A DNA stretch of 64,000 bases, from NCBI GenBank assembly GCA_015039465.1, contig MU130381.1, positions 529,807 to 593,806 of the forward strand, read 5' to 3'. A program made the translations under genes and the position numbers. Below the pieces are notes generated by a model, which had not been told where the DNA came from, ran no database searches, and saw nothing but the letters and a program-made list of their open reading frames with translations. This DNA comes from Phlegmacium glaucopus. Taxonomy: Eukaryota > Basidiomycota > Agaricomycetes > Agaricales > Cortinariaceae. Positions 44,042 through 55,874 of this stretch are shown piece by piece; the first letter of the stretch is position 1; each line of letters begins with the position of its first letter.

Positions 44042-44420
44042 CCAGCCAATACCTTCATTCCGAATCATTCTCTACCCCTCCGACAAGCGAATCTCACCTA
44101 GTGGATCCCATTTTTTAACTTGAGGTGTGCCGGCGCCGTTGACAATCTTGAGGGGTTGCTTGTTGTTACCGAAAATAGTGACGACCTAGCTGACAAATAG
44201 CAACAAAGTCCACAGGCGCATTATCTAAGCAAGGTCCAAGCCATTTATTATTCTATGTGATTTCAGTTCCATGCTTTTTAAGGAACAATAAAACACTATT
44301 ATATTTGGCGTGAAGTTGCGATGTGCATCCTTCTATCGCCTGATGTGATCTACACCCTAGGTCTTTCAGGTAGTGGGCGGTAAAACAAAGACTCTCCTCC
44401 GCGCCAAAAAACGCGCAGTG
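44042..44420. other. upstream region of eL33, possible unplaced coding fragment
   Basis: About 380 bp to the next gene's stop. On the minus strand, 44098-44200 encodes VVTIFGNNKQPLKIVNGAGT-PQVKKWDPLGEIR without a stop, after a good acceptor (GTCAGCTAG). It reads like real protein, but no start or upstream exon was found and no family is recognised. It may be leader sequence or a small separate gene. Confidence 0.35.
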
Positions 44421-45758
44421 CTACCGTCTGAAAAGCTTCAAGATATTAGATATAACACCTTGTCGGGGCGGAGATTCCTCAGGGAATTCGTCTAGCAACT
44501 GTTCTTGGGGTGTTTCCTTTTCTGGCTTCTGGGCTTTCCTTGCGGCAGGTCGTTTAGTTTTAATCGTGAGCTGCTTTGCTCTGAACATCTGCCTTTTCAG
44601 GGTCTCTTTGGCTAGTACTTGTTCGGGTGTAAGCTGTCCTGGCTGTGGGGTAGTAGGCGCTGGTGTTGATTCAAGCGGAGACTGCGGGGATTCAGGGGGG
44701 GATTCGGAAGGGGTTTGAGAGGACTCGGTTGGTAAGGAAGGAGACTGAGTTGATTTTGAGGTTGATTCATGCGAAACAGGAATGTCGAGCGTTGATGGTG
44801 AACTTGATTCCAGTGAATCCACAGACACAGAAGTAGCGCTAAAGTCCAACGGTTCATGGTTGTCTCGGTTTGTTGGTCTACGAAGCACAGCAGGATCGGC
44901 ATAACCTGTAATCTGTGAGCACCACTGGAGTGCAGCCCTCATGCGCACTTGCTCCAGGTCTGTCTTCCCAAACCACTCGGCTTCTGTGATACCCCTTGAT
45001 CCATCTATAGGTTCCAGCTTGTGGAAGCCACCCCATCTCAAAAATAGTCTTGCTAAAGCTATGTTCGGCTTATTTGATTTGTTCTTGGGAAACGTGTGGA
45101 AATCGGTGGCTATGATACGACATTTTTTCACGTTGGTAAAGAGAAAATCAAAGGGACAATAAATAAATATACCTGAACGCTCTATTCGAGCACCAATCAT
45201 CCTTTCCTTGGATTCTTCTACGTCAAGTGACGCAGCAGATGGCAATTCGAAAGATGCGTCTCGATCCGTACTATCTAGGAGATGTCTGATATCGTCCAAC
45301 CCAAGTCCGCCTGGTTTATCTTCTATAACGGGTGCTGGGATATGGAATGATTGACCTTCTTTCGGTACGCGTTTGAACGATTCCTGGTCGCGAAAAACAA
45401 CATAAGTGTACACTTGATATCTGTTTTTTATTTCATAATCCTAGGAGTATTGTGGTTTCAGCAGGAGTCAGGTCAGAAAATACTGAGGACAGACTTTGAG
45501 GAAATGAGCTTCTGCCACTTTGCCATACTTGCGCTCAACGACGCGTAGAAGTGCCCAAGCATCAGCCAAATCATGGAACGGCTCCCAAGTTCGAATAAAG
45601 GCAGTTCGACAAGGTTTTTTTTTGGAGTGGACAGGTGTTCGTATTTCCTCCTCCGAGGTGGAAGTTGAAGTTGATTGCAACCTATAGTTGAAACGCTGGT
45701 GAAGTTGCAACCGACATAGAGAGGTATGCTGTCTAGTACGCAGAGCCTGAGCGAGCAT
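44421..45758 (-). CDS. uncharacterised protein with probable mitochondrial presequence
   Basis: Three exons on the minus strand: 45495-45758, 45173-45440, 44421-45109, giving 406 aa. The N-terminus MLAQALRTRQHTSLCRLQLH with following YRLQST is basic, amphipathic and free of acidic residues, as in matrix-targeting signals. A conserved-looking core follows: RTAFIRTWEPFHDLADAWAL, LRVVERKYGKVAEAHFLKDY, YQVYTYVVFRDQESFKRVPK, ALARLFLRWGGFHKLEPIDG. Then comes a Ser/Pro/Thr-rich region of over 100 residues and a basic tail (KRQMFRAKQLTIKTKRPAAR). I do not recognise the family; a role in mitochondrial ribosome or RNA metabolism is only a guess from targeting and basic character. An ATG upstream at 45869 would remove the presequence from the N-terminus and overlap the divergent promoter, so the ATG at 45758 is preferred. 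Confidence 0.7.
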
Positions 45759-45899
45759 AAAGCCGTTATAAATACTGCTCGCGGCGGCAGGTAAGGGACG
45801 ACGTCGGGACAGCACTAAAGTTGTGGATGTTTTTTCTGGGAAAACGTTATGGTTAGGGTTTGTTTGCATAGCCGACAGCGACGTTCTCCCTCATTTACC
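45759..45899. promoter_or_regulatory. bidirectional promoter between two mitochondrial-type genes
   Basis: 141 bp separate the divergent start codons at 45758 (minus) and 45900 (plus). Both neighbours look mitochondrial, so co-regulation from a shared promoter is plausible. Confidence 0.55.
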
Positions 45900-46528
45900 A
45901 TGGCCTCTCAGCCCAAGGGGCGTTTTGCTGCGTATAGACAAACTCTGACAGCCATCGCAGCGCGCACTGGGACGCCTCTCCCTTCACTAATTCTCTCCTT
46001 TGGAATTCTGCATGAACTAACCGCCGTTGTACCGCTTGTGGGTATTTTCTACAGCTCACGAGCTCTAGGAATCGGGGAACGCGTTGTGTCTGCCATAATC
46101 GAAGACAAAGAACAGAACTCGACTAATTATGAAGCCAGCACTCATGATAAAGGTCAACTGAGCTGGGGTAAACAGAAACTAAAGTCATGGGTAGAGGAGG
46201 GTGATCGCTGGGCTATAAGGATTGGAAGGCGGTATGGCATCTTCGGATATGAGAAGCGTATGCCTGGGACTGTGGATAATGTCGAAGAGATGGCTGGTGT
46301 TACTGGACATATTGCTGGCGATGTGGCGAATGCAATCCTAGCTTATGGTGCTACAAAGGTGCGTCTTAGAGGGATTCGGGATTTGACCAATCAGTAATGT
46401 TCCATTTAATCCAGGCCCTTCTCCCACTTCGTATAGGTGTTTCAGTATATTTTTCTCCTTTATTCTCGCGAACAATCGTTGAACCTATACGAAAGACCAT
46501 CATCCGCCCCTTTCGCCGTAACTCTTGA
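45900..46528 (+). CDS. probable mitochondrial inner-membrane protein (Mrx11/FAM210-like)
   Basis: Two exons: 45900-46358 and 46415-46528, giving 190 aa. A hydrophobic segment LPSLILSFGILHELTAVVPL followed by VGIFYSSRALGIGERVV is characteristic of a fungal mitochondrial protein group to which the yeast MIOREX component Mrx11 is said to belong; I recall the pattern but could not verify it. The middle is charged (KLKSWVEEGDRWAIRIGRRY). The C-terminal exon carries YGATK/ALLPLRIGVSVYFSP, LFSRTIVEPIRKTIIRPFRR, suggesting a second membrane-associated helix and a basic tail. The start at 45900 (MASQPKGRFAAYRQTLTAIA) gives an Arg-containing N-terminus; an upstream in-frame ATG at 45849 is possible. 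Function uncertain. Confidence 0.65.
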
Positions 46529-46768
46529 ACTTTTTTGACTCATCGCACTCCCCTCGGTTCTGATTCATCATTCTACAATCATTTTCCTTGGATGTCGGAT
46601 TCTGCGGACAATATACGACTCGGGACCAAGAATCCTAGATTCTATCTTGCTAAATCAGTTTTGTGTTGTCCAGTGTTTACTTGGATGCTTGTAAACCAAA
46701 TACGCTCCACTTCTATGTTCTACCACATCCACAAGGGGTCTCGGGCACTTAGCCACCCCATCCCCTGA

Positions 46769-47895
46769 ATGAAGAGCAAGCTTAATCTCAAGCGAACACC
46801 AGAGGAAGAACTTCAACATAGATTACGGAAGGAAAGGAAGAGAGCGAAACGCAGACACTCTAGTCACGGCGACTTCAAACCTCAAGCTGGGACATCCTTG
46901 AAGCGATCTCATGCCGATGAATACGCAGGGCCTTCACGTAAATGGACATCAAGCGACGATGACGATCAGGCCGAATATGGACCTCAACCAGCAAACTTTG
47001 ATATACCAAATGATTCTAAATCTCACGCTCAGAAACCAGATTATGATGCACTTAAAGCTGAGATAGAGCAAGAGATGTTTCGACATAAAATGTTTGATGC
47101 TATGGGGGATGATGAGAGGCTAGACTCTATAGAGGCACAATTCAACGACTTTGCACAAGTACCTGACCGCTGGCGAACTTCAGGAACGGGAAAAAGTAAA
47201 GCGAATATCTTTGAAGAGGATGGGTATGCAAAGATGGACCCAAGGTATATGGATGATGAAGAATATGCAGAATGGATTCGTGTTGGAATGTACAGGTAGG
47301 AAATTTTTATTACCTATAATGTCTGACATGACGAGCGATTGAACATAGGAAAACTCATGCTGAGGAATATGCTGAACAAGAGCGAAAGAAAGCCGCAAAG
47401 GCAGCACGTCGTGAAGATGAGAAGGCGCGTAAAGCAGAGAGGGCTCGACTAGAAAAGGCTGCCGAAGAGGAGCGAAAGCGAAAGGAGTTGGAGCGGGAAA
47501 GTCGACGGTGGGATTATGCCAGGGAGGAGTATGGCATTCGTTGGCGTGCACTGCTTTCCACCACCGGAGACAGTGAACCGTCCAGAACGCTTAGTTTCGA
47601 TGATATTCCATGGCCCGTTGCAGTTTCATGCCAGAAGTCTAAGAAACGACAATCGGGGGTACCACGGAGATCGATCACCGTAGAAGACCTGACGGCAGAT
47701 GCTATCACTGCATTCCTGCTGCCTGCAGGCCAAGAAGACAAGGAAAAAAGAAAAGAAAAATTGCGAGAAAGTATTCTACGATTTCATCCTGATAAATTTG
47801 AAGGACGGTTTATGAAGTTTGTCAAGGAGAGTGAGAAGGAGAAGATGAAAGAGGCCATTGGTCAAGTCAGTCGTGTACTCAATTCTCTCATGTAG
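46769..47895 (+). CDS. NFKBIL1-like protein (IKBL family)
   Basis: Two exons: 46769-47295 and 47349-47895, giving 357 aa. Highly charged. The N-terminus is basic (KRTPEEELQHRLRKERKRAK); the middle carries HKMFDAMGDDERLDSIEAQF and WIRVGMYRKTHAEEY; then comes a long Lys/Glu/Ala/Arg coiled-coil-like helix (about 180-235). The C-terminal third, IRWRALLSTTGD, IPWPVAVSCQKSK, and RESILRFHPDKFEGRF, matches the pattern at the end of animal NFKBIL1 (RFHPD.F) and its fungal homologues. No ankyrin repeats are visible. The animal protein is linked to RNA processing in the nucleus; the fungal role is unknown. The 240-bp spacer before it (46529-46768) holds nothing notable. Confidence 0.72.
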
Positions 47896-48027
47896 TCACG
47901 CTATTGTTGGAGTTGCCGAAAGGAGTTTGGCTTTTTAGTCCCCTTGTTATTTCTTCTTGTTGTTCCCTTCTTTCTCTCAATATCTTAAGGACGACACACT
48001 CACTATAATCTATATTTCTTGTTCACG

Positions 48028-51000
48028 ATGGTTTCACCCATCGATGGAACGGCCTTTTTCAACGAGAATTCACGGACGCTGGCGCCCGAAGCTGTTGCCT
48101 CGCAGGTTGCTCTCATGAGTGTAGTCTCGGTGAGCCTCATGGCGTCGAGAATACCAACCTCTCTGAACCTACTCTGCTTAGTTGGTTACCGTTCTTCTAT
48201 TCAATATTCTACGCCCGAAAAACAAGGTATGCGTCCTGTGGGGCATGATACCGACCCTACATGCTTTGGACGTAAATGGCTATATAGGGTCTACCATGCT
48301 CCACACATCTGTCATCCCTCTATCTTTTTTTTTCTTTTCTCACTGCCGCTTCGCAGGTCATCTATGAACCCAAAGTCAAGTATCATCAAGGCAACAAACC
48401 TCCCCCCCGGATAACGGACTCGGTTTTTGGCTGGCTTCCACCATTGGTATTCACCAAAGAGCCTGAGCTCCTCGACAAAATTGGCCTCGATGCTGTGGCT
48501 TTCCTTCGTTTTCTGCGACTCCTGCGCTGGCTCTTTACTGGTATTGCTGTTCTCACCTGTGGCATCCTAATCCCTATCAACATCTTCTTCAACCTCAAAA
48601 ATGTCAAATCTACTCAAAGGGATATTCTCAGCTTACTCACCATTCGCGACGTGACTGGCAACTTTTTATATGCGCACGTCACCGTCACCTATCTCATCAC
48701 CCTGCTCATCATCTACTCTGTGAATAAGAATTGGCAAGCGATGGTCAAATTGCGTCACGAGTGGTTTCGGTCTCCGGAATATCTACAGTCATTCTATGCC
48801 CGTACACTCCAAGTACGACACGTGTCCAAGAGGGAACAAAGCGATGAAGGTCTCAAATCCATTTTCCAATCGGTCAGGGTACCCTATCCTACCACCAGTG
48901 TCCATATCGGCAGGAAAGTCGGCAAATTACCTGAATTGATCGAATATCATAATCAAACCGTTCGCGAATTCGAGGAAGTCCTGGTCAAGTATCTCAAGGG
49001 CGGAAAGATAAAGCCAAATCGACCTACTATCCGGATAGGCGGGACCTGCGGTTGTGGAGGCACAAGGAAGGACGCTATTGAATTTTATACGTTAGTCCTG
49101 AAAAAAGAAAAATTCCCAAAAGAACATTTTCTCATATATCTTCCTTCAGCGCCAAGTTGAAACGAACCGAGGCTGCCATCGAAGAATACCGTACTCAAAT
49201 CGAGACTCGCAAAGCGGAGAATTATGGATTTGCTAGTATGGCTGCCGTTCCATATGCTCACGTCGTCGCCAAGATCATTGCCGGAAAACGTCCAAAGGGA
49301 ACTCAAATCTCCCTTGCGCCAAATCCTAAGGATATTGTACGTTTCATCCTATAGCAGACTTGCCTTGCGATTTTTCATTTTGCTTTGCTTAGATTTGGGA
49401 CAATATGGCCAAAACCGATGCTGAACTTGCTCGCAAAAAGCTTCTCGGATTCATTTGGCTGAGTATCGTTTGTTTTTTCAATACAGCGCCTCTTTTTGTC
49501 ATATCGATTTTGGCCAATTTGGATTCGGTGTGTTTCTACATTCGTTTGGCCTTCATTTCTGATATCTAATGACATACGCCGCTTTTGTAGATCAGAATAT
49601 ACGCCCCCTTCTTGCAAGCATGGTACCAAGACTCTCCGTCTTCGTTTGCCGTAGTGTCGGGTGTGCTGCCGCCGGCCATTTCTGGGCTTTTCGGTTTCTT
49701 CCTGCCCATCATCATGCGTTGGTTGACCAAGGTTCGTCTCACCTTCTTTTCCATCTTCCGACTGTCTCGTTGATTGTGCTCTTCTCAGTACATGGGGGCT
49801 TTGACCCGCTCTAGGCTTGATCGGGCTGTTGTTGCGAGATACTTCAGTTTCTTGATTATCAGTCAGCTCATTATTTTCACCCTCATCGGTGTTATCTTCA
49901 GTCAGCTGTCGTCTCCGTTTCATTTCGTTGATGTGGGCTAATACGAGGACAGATTCGGTCCAGCAAATCGTCATTCAAATTGGAGCAAAGACTAGTTTCA
50001 ACGACATCATCAACAACCTACACGGTAAAACCCTCTCATCTTGAAGGTATTCCGACTTGTCACTGAAATAATCTGTATAGGATTGCCCGCAGTCATCAAC
50101 CGCACCTACATCAATCAAGCTTCTTACTGGTTGACGTTTTTCCCGTATGTTCATGATTTTCTAGATCGATGTTTACTTGCCTAAGCGTGTGTGTGGTTTG
50201 CCAGTCTTCGTGGTTTCCTGGCTGTTTTCGATCTAGCTCAGATTATTAACTTGTTGTGGATATCTTTCAAAACTCAGTACGTCGTCCAGAGGCCTTAAAT
50301 CACATTTATTCACTCTTACCGACATATTGAACAGTGTTTTCGGCCGCACTCCTCGAGATATTCGAGAGTGGACTCAACCTCCAGATTTCCAGTACGCTGT
50401 ATATTAGTAAGTCTTTTGTCATTCGCAGAAAACCTTGTAACTCATTGCAACTTTTGGCAGTTCGAACATTGTATGTTTATCTTTGTGCATAAAGTTACCC
50501 GAGGATGGTATATTAATCCACAAATATCTAGCTATTCATGGTCGCCGTTGGACTCGTTTTCGCACCTCTAGCACCTCTGGTTGTTCTAGCTGCTGCTATT
50601 GTGTTCTGGATGAGTTCATGTGTATACAAGTACCAGCTTATGTTTGTGTTCGTCACAAAGGTTGAAAGTGGTGGGGTATGTGTCTTCCTTGCTCCATCAG
50701 AGTTTACCACTTACAATTCCTGTATTCCTTCAGCGCATTTGGAACGTCGTGATCAATCGTCTGCTATTTTGTGTTTTCCTTATGCAGGCTCTGATGATTT
50801 TGAGTGAGTTCAGTATGTTGGACCATAACTTTGTGTTTACCTCTCTTTAGCAATTGGACTTCAATTCGGATTCCGCACATTGCTATGGCTCTCCGCAGTT
50901 CCCCCTATCTTCATCGTTTTAGCCTTTAAAATCTATATCGACCGCACCTACCTACCCGCCTTCAACTATTTCTCCCCAACCGAGGAGGAAATTCATGTTG

Positions 51001-52196
51001 CCAAAGTCCATTCGGAGCGAGGAGATGCTCAGAGTAATAGGCTTGAGAAACGTTTCGGCCACCCCGCCCTTCATGCGGAGCTTTTCACCCCAATGCTTCA
51101 CAAGAATTTAATGCCGTTGTTAAGCGAGGTGTACCACGGCAAAATTAATAGCGACCGTGCTAAACTGGATGAGTATGGTGGACAACAGATGGAAGCTCAA
51201 CTTGTCCCTGGCGGCATTAAGATCGCGGCTATTGATCAGGTCTGTTCTCCTGTTTTCGATACGAACTTTTATATTAACGTCTATACTTTTCTCTCGTCGT
51301 TGCAGAATGATCTCATGTATGACCCCATTATGTACCAGCGTGACCGGGGCGAACTTGACTGGGACCAACGATCCATGGCCACGACCCTCTTCGACAATGT
51401 TTCGCCGATGCAAAATAAGTCTCAATATTTCCCCGGTTCTTCGTCCAACTCTATAGCTGGTTACGATGCATATTTAAATCATGGTCCCAATTTGACCCAG
51501 CAAGATATCGAACTATCACGGATGGACCCTATGCATGAACCTCTCTTGAATTCCTCGTCTACGATCTTCCAGCAGCAACAAGGATTTGTTTCTCAGCAGT
51601 CATTTAGTCTTTCTTCACCACCGTCGCTGTATCACCACAACAATGCTAGTACTGTTGCTCGGGAAGCTCCCATTCATCGGCCGCAGGAGCGGAGTTACTC
51701 ACCAAGCCCGACTTATGTTTCTAGTGATATGTACCAAGCCATCCCTCCTCTGAGCGCGCCTAGCTCGCCTAGCTCGCCGTCTTCTCAGCAACAGCCCATC
51801 CAACATCAACGACATGGCAGTGGTAATGCCTTGGCATCCCAACAGTACCTACCACAGCAACAACAAACCGCGAATTCAGGAAGTCAGCACTATGCCAGCC
51901 CAAATAGCTCCAATGCACTTGGTTCACCACAGTTCCGTGGTCAGTCACCGGCTCCGCGACCTTATTCGCCGCAGCAACAAGCACACGCTAGACAAAATAG
52001 TGGAAATGTGCTTGGATCTTCTCAGCTCCGGAATCAAACGTCGAGTCCTCAGCTCTACTCATCTCAGGTGCAGTCGGGACAGATTCTAGATCAGTCAATA
52101 ATGAGAAGGCAAACACCTGGACCTCAAATGTATCCGTCCCAACAGCATTCAGATAATATCAACATGGCTGGTCGTGGAGTGCCTAGACGGCACTAA
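48028..52196 (+). CDS. CSC1/OSCA-TMEM63-like osmosensitive cation channel
   Basis: Sixteen exons: 48028-48129, 48182-48226, 48357-49090, 49150-49336, 49393-49527, 49591-49731, 49789-49900, 49953-50024, 50081-50144, 50205-50276, 50335-50406, 50461-50470, 50532-50675, 50734-50803, 50851-51239, 51306-52196, giving 1079 aa. The family (DUF221/RSN1_7TM) forms mechanosensitive or osmosensitive calcium-permeable channels in plasma membrane or ER. Order: N-terminal TM (VALMSVVSLVTVLLFNILRP), GLDAVAFLRFLRLLRWLFTG, cytosolic domain with FYARTLQVRHVSKREQ and AEEYRTQI-like helix, then PKDIIWDNMAKTDAELARKK at the start of the 7-TM core, PAISGLFGFFLPIIMRWLTK, LPAVINRTYINQASYWLTFF, TIGLQFGFRTLLWLSAVPPI. The last 260 residues are Gln/Ser/Pro-rich, longer than in yeast homologues. 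Exon 12 is only 10 nt. Start chosen at ATG 48028 (MVSPIDGTAFF). Confidence 0.9.
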
Positions 52197-53688
52197 CTTA
52201 AAAATTTACCTTATCTCTCTCTTTTTTATTTAGCTGGACTTACGATTGGGACGATATATATGCTATTGACTTTTATTGCTCAATTCTTGGTTGAGAAAAA
52301 CATTACCCATGTCATGACGGACATTTTTGTATTACACTGGTACTGTAATCATTCTTTAAATTGGATATCCTCAGAGATACCATGTTTATTACTAAGACAT
52401 TGTTTTATCTCCACTGTGCACAAGCATCCACACCTATCTACATATGTTATTTTGGAGATCGACGCTTTGGGTATGTAAACATTTTTAGCTCCGGGACACG
52501 GAGGACCGCTTACATGATCTACGCAACGGTCGGTCACAAATCAGTGACAGTTCCAAGGGTAGATCGAAAACGTCAAAAAACCCAGAATCTAGGTTCTTTA
52601 AATAATCCACACACTGTATACAAGTCGCCAAGTCAGAGTATGAAGAATGTGAGTCTTTTAGTCCTTTTAATCGCTCAAAGATGTAAACTCCAGTATCACT
52701 ATACATTCTCCTGACAAAAGGCAGTTGTTTTCGCAAACACTGCGCTTCTGAATGACCCAGCCCGGTTTCCAGGCTGTATCTTCTCTCTGATTTTTCCCGG
52801 CCCCATTGTGTTTTTTCTTGGAACTTCTGATAAGGATTTGACCCAGGATTGTGGATTGGACTCCTTGATGGTACTAGAATATTCGTCGTTGCGGTTGGCA
52901 ATGTGCTTTCGTCCTTGTATTCGACCTCACACGATGCTATCTGCGGCGTTACCAGGTGCGCGAATATACCTATGTGATAGAAGACCCCTTTCGAATTCCA
53001 ACGTGTGTGTGGAAGATACACTATTTTTGTTTTTAAAGTGCAACAAATTAAAAGGTCAGCATTGGAAAAAAAAGAACGTTTTACCGGTATTTAAATATAA
53101 TTAAGAACCCATCCTGCAGAAATTGGTCGTGCAACTATCAACTCTCGATCAAAGCCTGCCTTGCCAAGCAAATTCATTCGTTTGAAGTCAAGCTCTCACT
53201 GCTTCCAAAATATCCACTGTGGTCTTAATTTAGTCGAGTTTGACTATACGTTACGTCAAACCATCATCCCCGTATCGGAACCTTTTGGTGTCTCCGCTCC
53301 TCCTACCTTGGATCTACTTCTGAGTTCTCTCTAACGAGTGCGGTCATTAAGTGGGAGACTTATTCCCCTCTGCCTCCGCGTAACTGGAAATGGGCCCTTT
53401 TGCGAAACTATCGAAATTAGGTGTTGACTCATACCCTAATTCCCATGCAGTTTCCGCGTATTGTAACACTTTTCCATCTGCTTGGCATGTCGGTGTATCT
53501 ATATTTCCCCTTTAAGGAATTGGAATTCCCGTTGAGCAACCAACACCCACCGCTATGGAAATTCGTTACTAATCGACCGATACGAATTACTCCGGGCTTA
53601 TCCCTTAATTCCCTTTAAAACTGAGCAGTTTGCCCCAAAGTCTCCCCCATCATCTCTTTCCTTGCATCCAATCCTAACCACCCCCATC
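52197..53688. other. intergenic, no gene recognised
   Basis: About 1.5 kb. A 178-codon ORF on the minus strand (52485-53021) has unremarkable composition, no family and no splice partners; coding status unclear. Otherwise AT-rich. The CT-rich segment at 53620-53680 is a likely core promoter for the lyase gene. Confidence 0.5.
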
Positions 53689-55201
53689 ATGCCTAGTGTC
53701 GACTATTTCTCCAACGGCGTTGAAAAATCTGAAACCGTCGCTCCGATGCCTTCCATAGATGCGTTCAAGGAGACCCAACATCTCAGCACTGTCTACTACA
53801 ACTCACGCCTAGACCCAAAGAACTACCTAGAAGGTCCTCTTTCTCCCAATCCTGCTACCCGCCTCCGACAAATGCTTGCGAGGCCTGGCATCGTTGTAGG
53901 TATAAGAACTTTTTCAAAGGGAACGCCAGCTGATCTAGAATTCATTTCAAAAGGTTGCCCCAGGTGTATGCGACGGCATCAGTGCACGATGTGCTCTCGA
54001 AGCGGGCTTTACCTGCATGTATCAAAGGTATTGATCTAGAAGAGGGTCATATATGCTTTTGGCTTAGTATTCTTCTCTTAGTGGTGCTGCGACCACTGCT
54101 TCTCGCCTTGGCCAACCTGACCTCGCAGTTGCAACAATGAACGATTTCGTCCAGGTATGTTCCTTAAATTAACATTTGTTATAGTCCAATTTTATTTAAA
54201 TATTTGCCAACAGGCCGCTCAAATGGTCTGTAGTCTGGACCCTAGCGCTCCAGTTATTGCAGACGCCGATACAGGGTATAGTCTTATATTTCATCCAAGT
54301 TTAGAATGTTATCCATATCTCACCAAAAATGCTTATCATAGGTTCGGTGGACCCGTCAATGTTGCTCGCACAGTCACACAATACGCCAGAGCTGGCGTGG
54401 CAGCCCTACATATCGAAGATCAGGTCCAGACCAAACGTTGTGGGCACCTGATGGGCAAGCAGGTTGTCTCACGGGAAGAATTTTTGACCAGAATCCGAGC
54501 AGCTGTCAATGCGCGGGACTCGATACCTGGGGGCTCAGACTTTGTATGGAGAGGTTTTGGTTTTTTTTTCCTGATCAGTTTTTTTACGTCGTTGACAGGT
54601 TATTATTGGCCGAACTGACTCTGCTCAAGTTCTGGGCATGGATGAAGCTATCACCCGACTAAAACTTGCAGCTGATGCTGGCGCTGATGTTTGTTTCATC
54701 GAGGGTGTGAAGACAGAAGAGCTTCTCAGATCCACTGTAGAAGCACTTGCACCAAAGCCTGTCAGTAACTCCGCGTCAGTATATTATAAATCACACCACT
54801 GATCTGCAATTACAGGTCCTCGTAAATGTTATTTCCGGAGGCCTCACACCATCATTTACCTACAAAGAGGCCGAGACAATGGGCGCCAAAATCATCAGTA
54901 CGGCTTTTTTTCTTCCTTGCTTTTGGCAACGATTAATGTGCCCGATTTAAAGTTTTTTCATTGGTCTCCTGCGTCGCTATGATGCACGCTGTCCGAGCCG
55001 CGATGCATTCACTCAAAAAGACCGGAACCGACTTCTCATCTGCCAAAGGAATGGATCCCAAAACCTTCTTCGAAGTAATGGGTCAGTTGTTCTTTAACAA
55101 TGGCAAATCTCTTGCTACCAGGCTGATTTTATGTTTTAGGTCTTAACGAGATCATTAGTTTAGATGCGCATGCGGGTGGGACTGCATTCCATGAAATCTG
55201 A
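53689..55201 (+). CDS. isocitrate lyase/PEP mutase superfamily enzyme
   Basis: Nine exons: 53689-53895, 53954-54027, 54082-54154, 54214-54275, 54342-54543, 54599-54760, 54816-54897, 54953-55081, 55140-55201, giving 350 aa. TIM-barrel enzymes of this group cleave or rearrange 2-oxo or hydroxy acids (methylisocitrate lyase, oxaloacetate hydrolase, phosphonopyruvate mutase). Motifs: VAPGVCDGISARCALEAGFT, YQSGAATTASRLGQPDLAVA, PVIADADTGFGGPVNVARTV with the metal-binding DADTG, AALHIEDQ, and the catalytic loop KRCGHLMGKQVV with Cys172. Then SDFVIIGRTDSAQVLGMDEA, LAADAGADVCFIEGVKTEEL, and C-terminal LDAHAGGTAFHEI. Length and motifs fit the short fungal group often annotated as carboxyphosphonoenolpyruvate mutase or oxaloacetate acetylhydrolase-like. 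The KRCGH cysteine argues for a lyase/hydrolase; the substrate cannot be fixed. Confidence 0.87.
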
Positions 55202-55874
55202 AGCTTGCCGACCTCAATAAAGAAATACATACATGGTTTCAGATATTATGGGTTCCAGCCTAGATATTCCTTGAATGAATTTTTACTACTATGGGTTCCA
55301 GCCTAGATATTTCTTGAATGGGTTTTTAACAATCATTGTTACTAGCGGTCGACTTCGTCGACAAAATACCTTGCTGAATAGTCGACAACTCTTTTTTCTT
55401 GTACAAACAATTTTTTAAATATTCAAACTAAAGCTCTTCAATACATATAAGTTTCATTATCAAAAGCTAAATGAGACCACTCATCCTTTTGCTGAGCTTA
55501 ATGAATGGGTTATGCCCCGCGCCTTGTTGTTTTGGGGTTAATGGGAATATTGAGGCTTGAAGCTTTGAAGGTACCGGTAGGTTGACACAAGTTGCGACAT
55601 TAGATGGATTTGAAAAGATATGATAAGATAACAGTTCTGATGCGACTGTATCTTTGTCTTTGAGTGAAAAGATTGAGACCATAGCACTTATATGAGTTCG
55701 GAGACCAAACATGTACAAAAAATGGGTACAGCATTTCGGAGCTTTTAGAAATTTGAAATCGTATCGTATTTATTTGTGTTATACCATGATGTTGTGAATT
55801 TATTGCTTTATACAGCACGGTCAATACACATTTCTTGTTTGTTCACTAATCGCTTCTTCATGCTGGTCTACCAT
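55202..55874. other. convergent 3' spacer with tandem repeat
   Basis: 673 bp between the lyase (plus) and LCMT1 (minus) stop codons. At 55248-55330 a unit of about 43 bp (ATGGGTTCCAGCCTAGATAT, then TGAATG and TTTTTA) occurs twice in tandem. No gene. Confidence 0.7.
55248..55330 (+). repeat. two tandem ~43-bp units downstream of the lyase gene
   Basis: ATGGGTTCCAGCCTAGATAT starts at 55248 and 55291; the two units differ by about five bases. It lies in the probable 3' UTR of the lyase gene, within 50 bp of its stop codon. Confidence 0.85.

Noticed and set aside
49375..49974. 199-codon minus-strand ORF
   Set aside because: Antisense shadow of CSC1 exons 5-8 and their introns; the sense frame carries the conserved motifs.
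52485..53021. 178-codon minus-strand ORF in the gap after the CSC1-like gene
   Set aside because: No recognisable domain, TM segment or conserved pattern; composition like intergenic DNA. Left as unresolved, not annotated.
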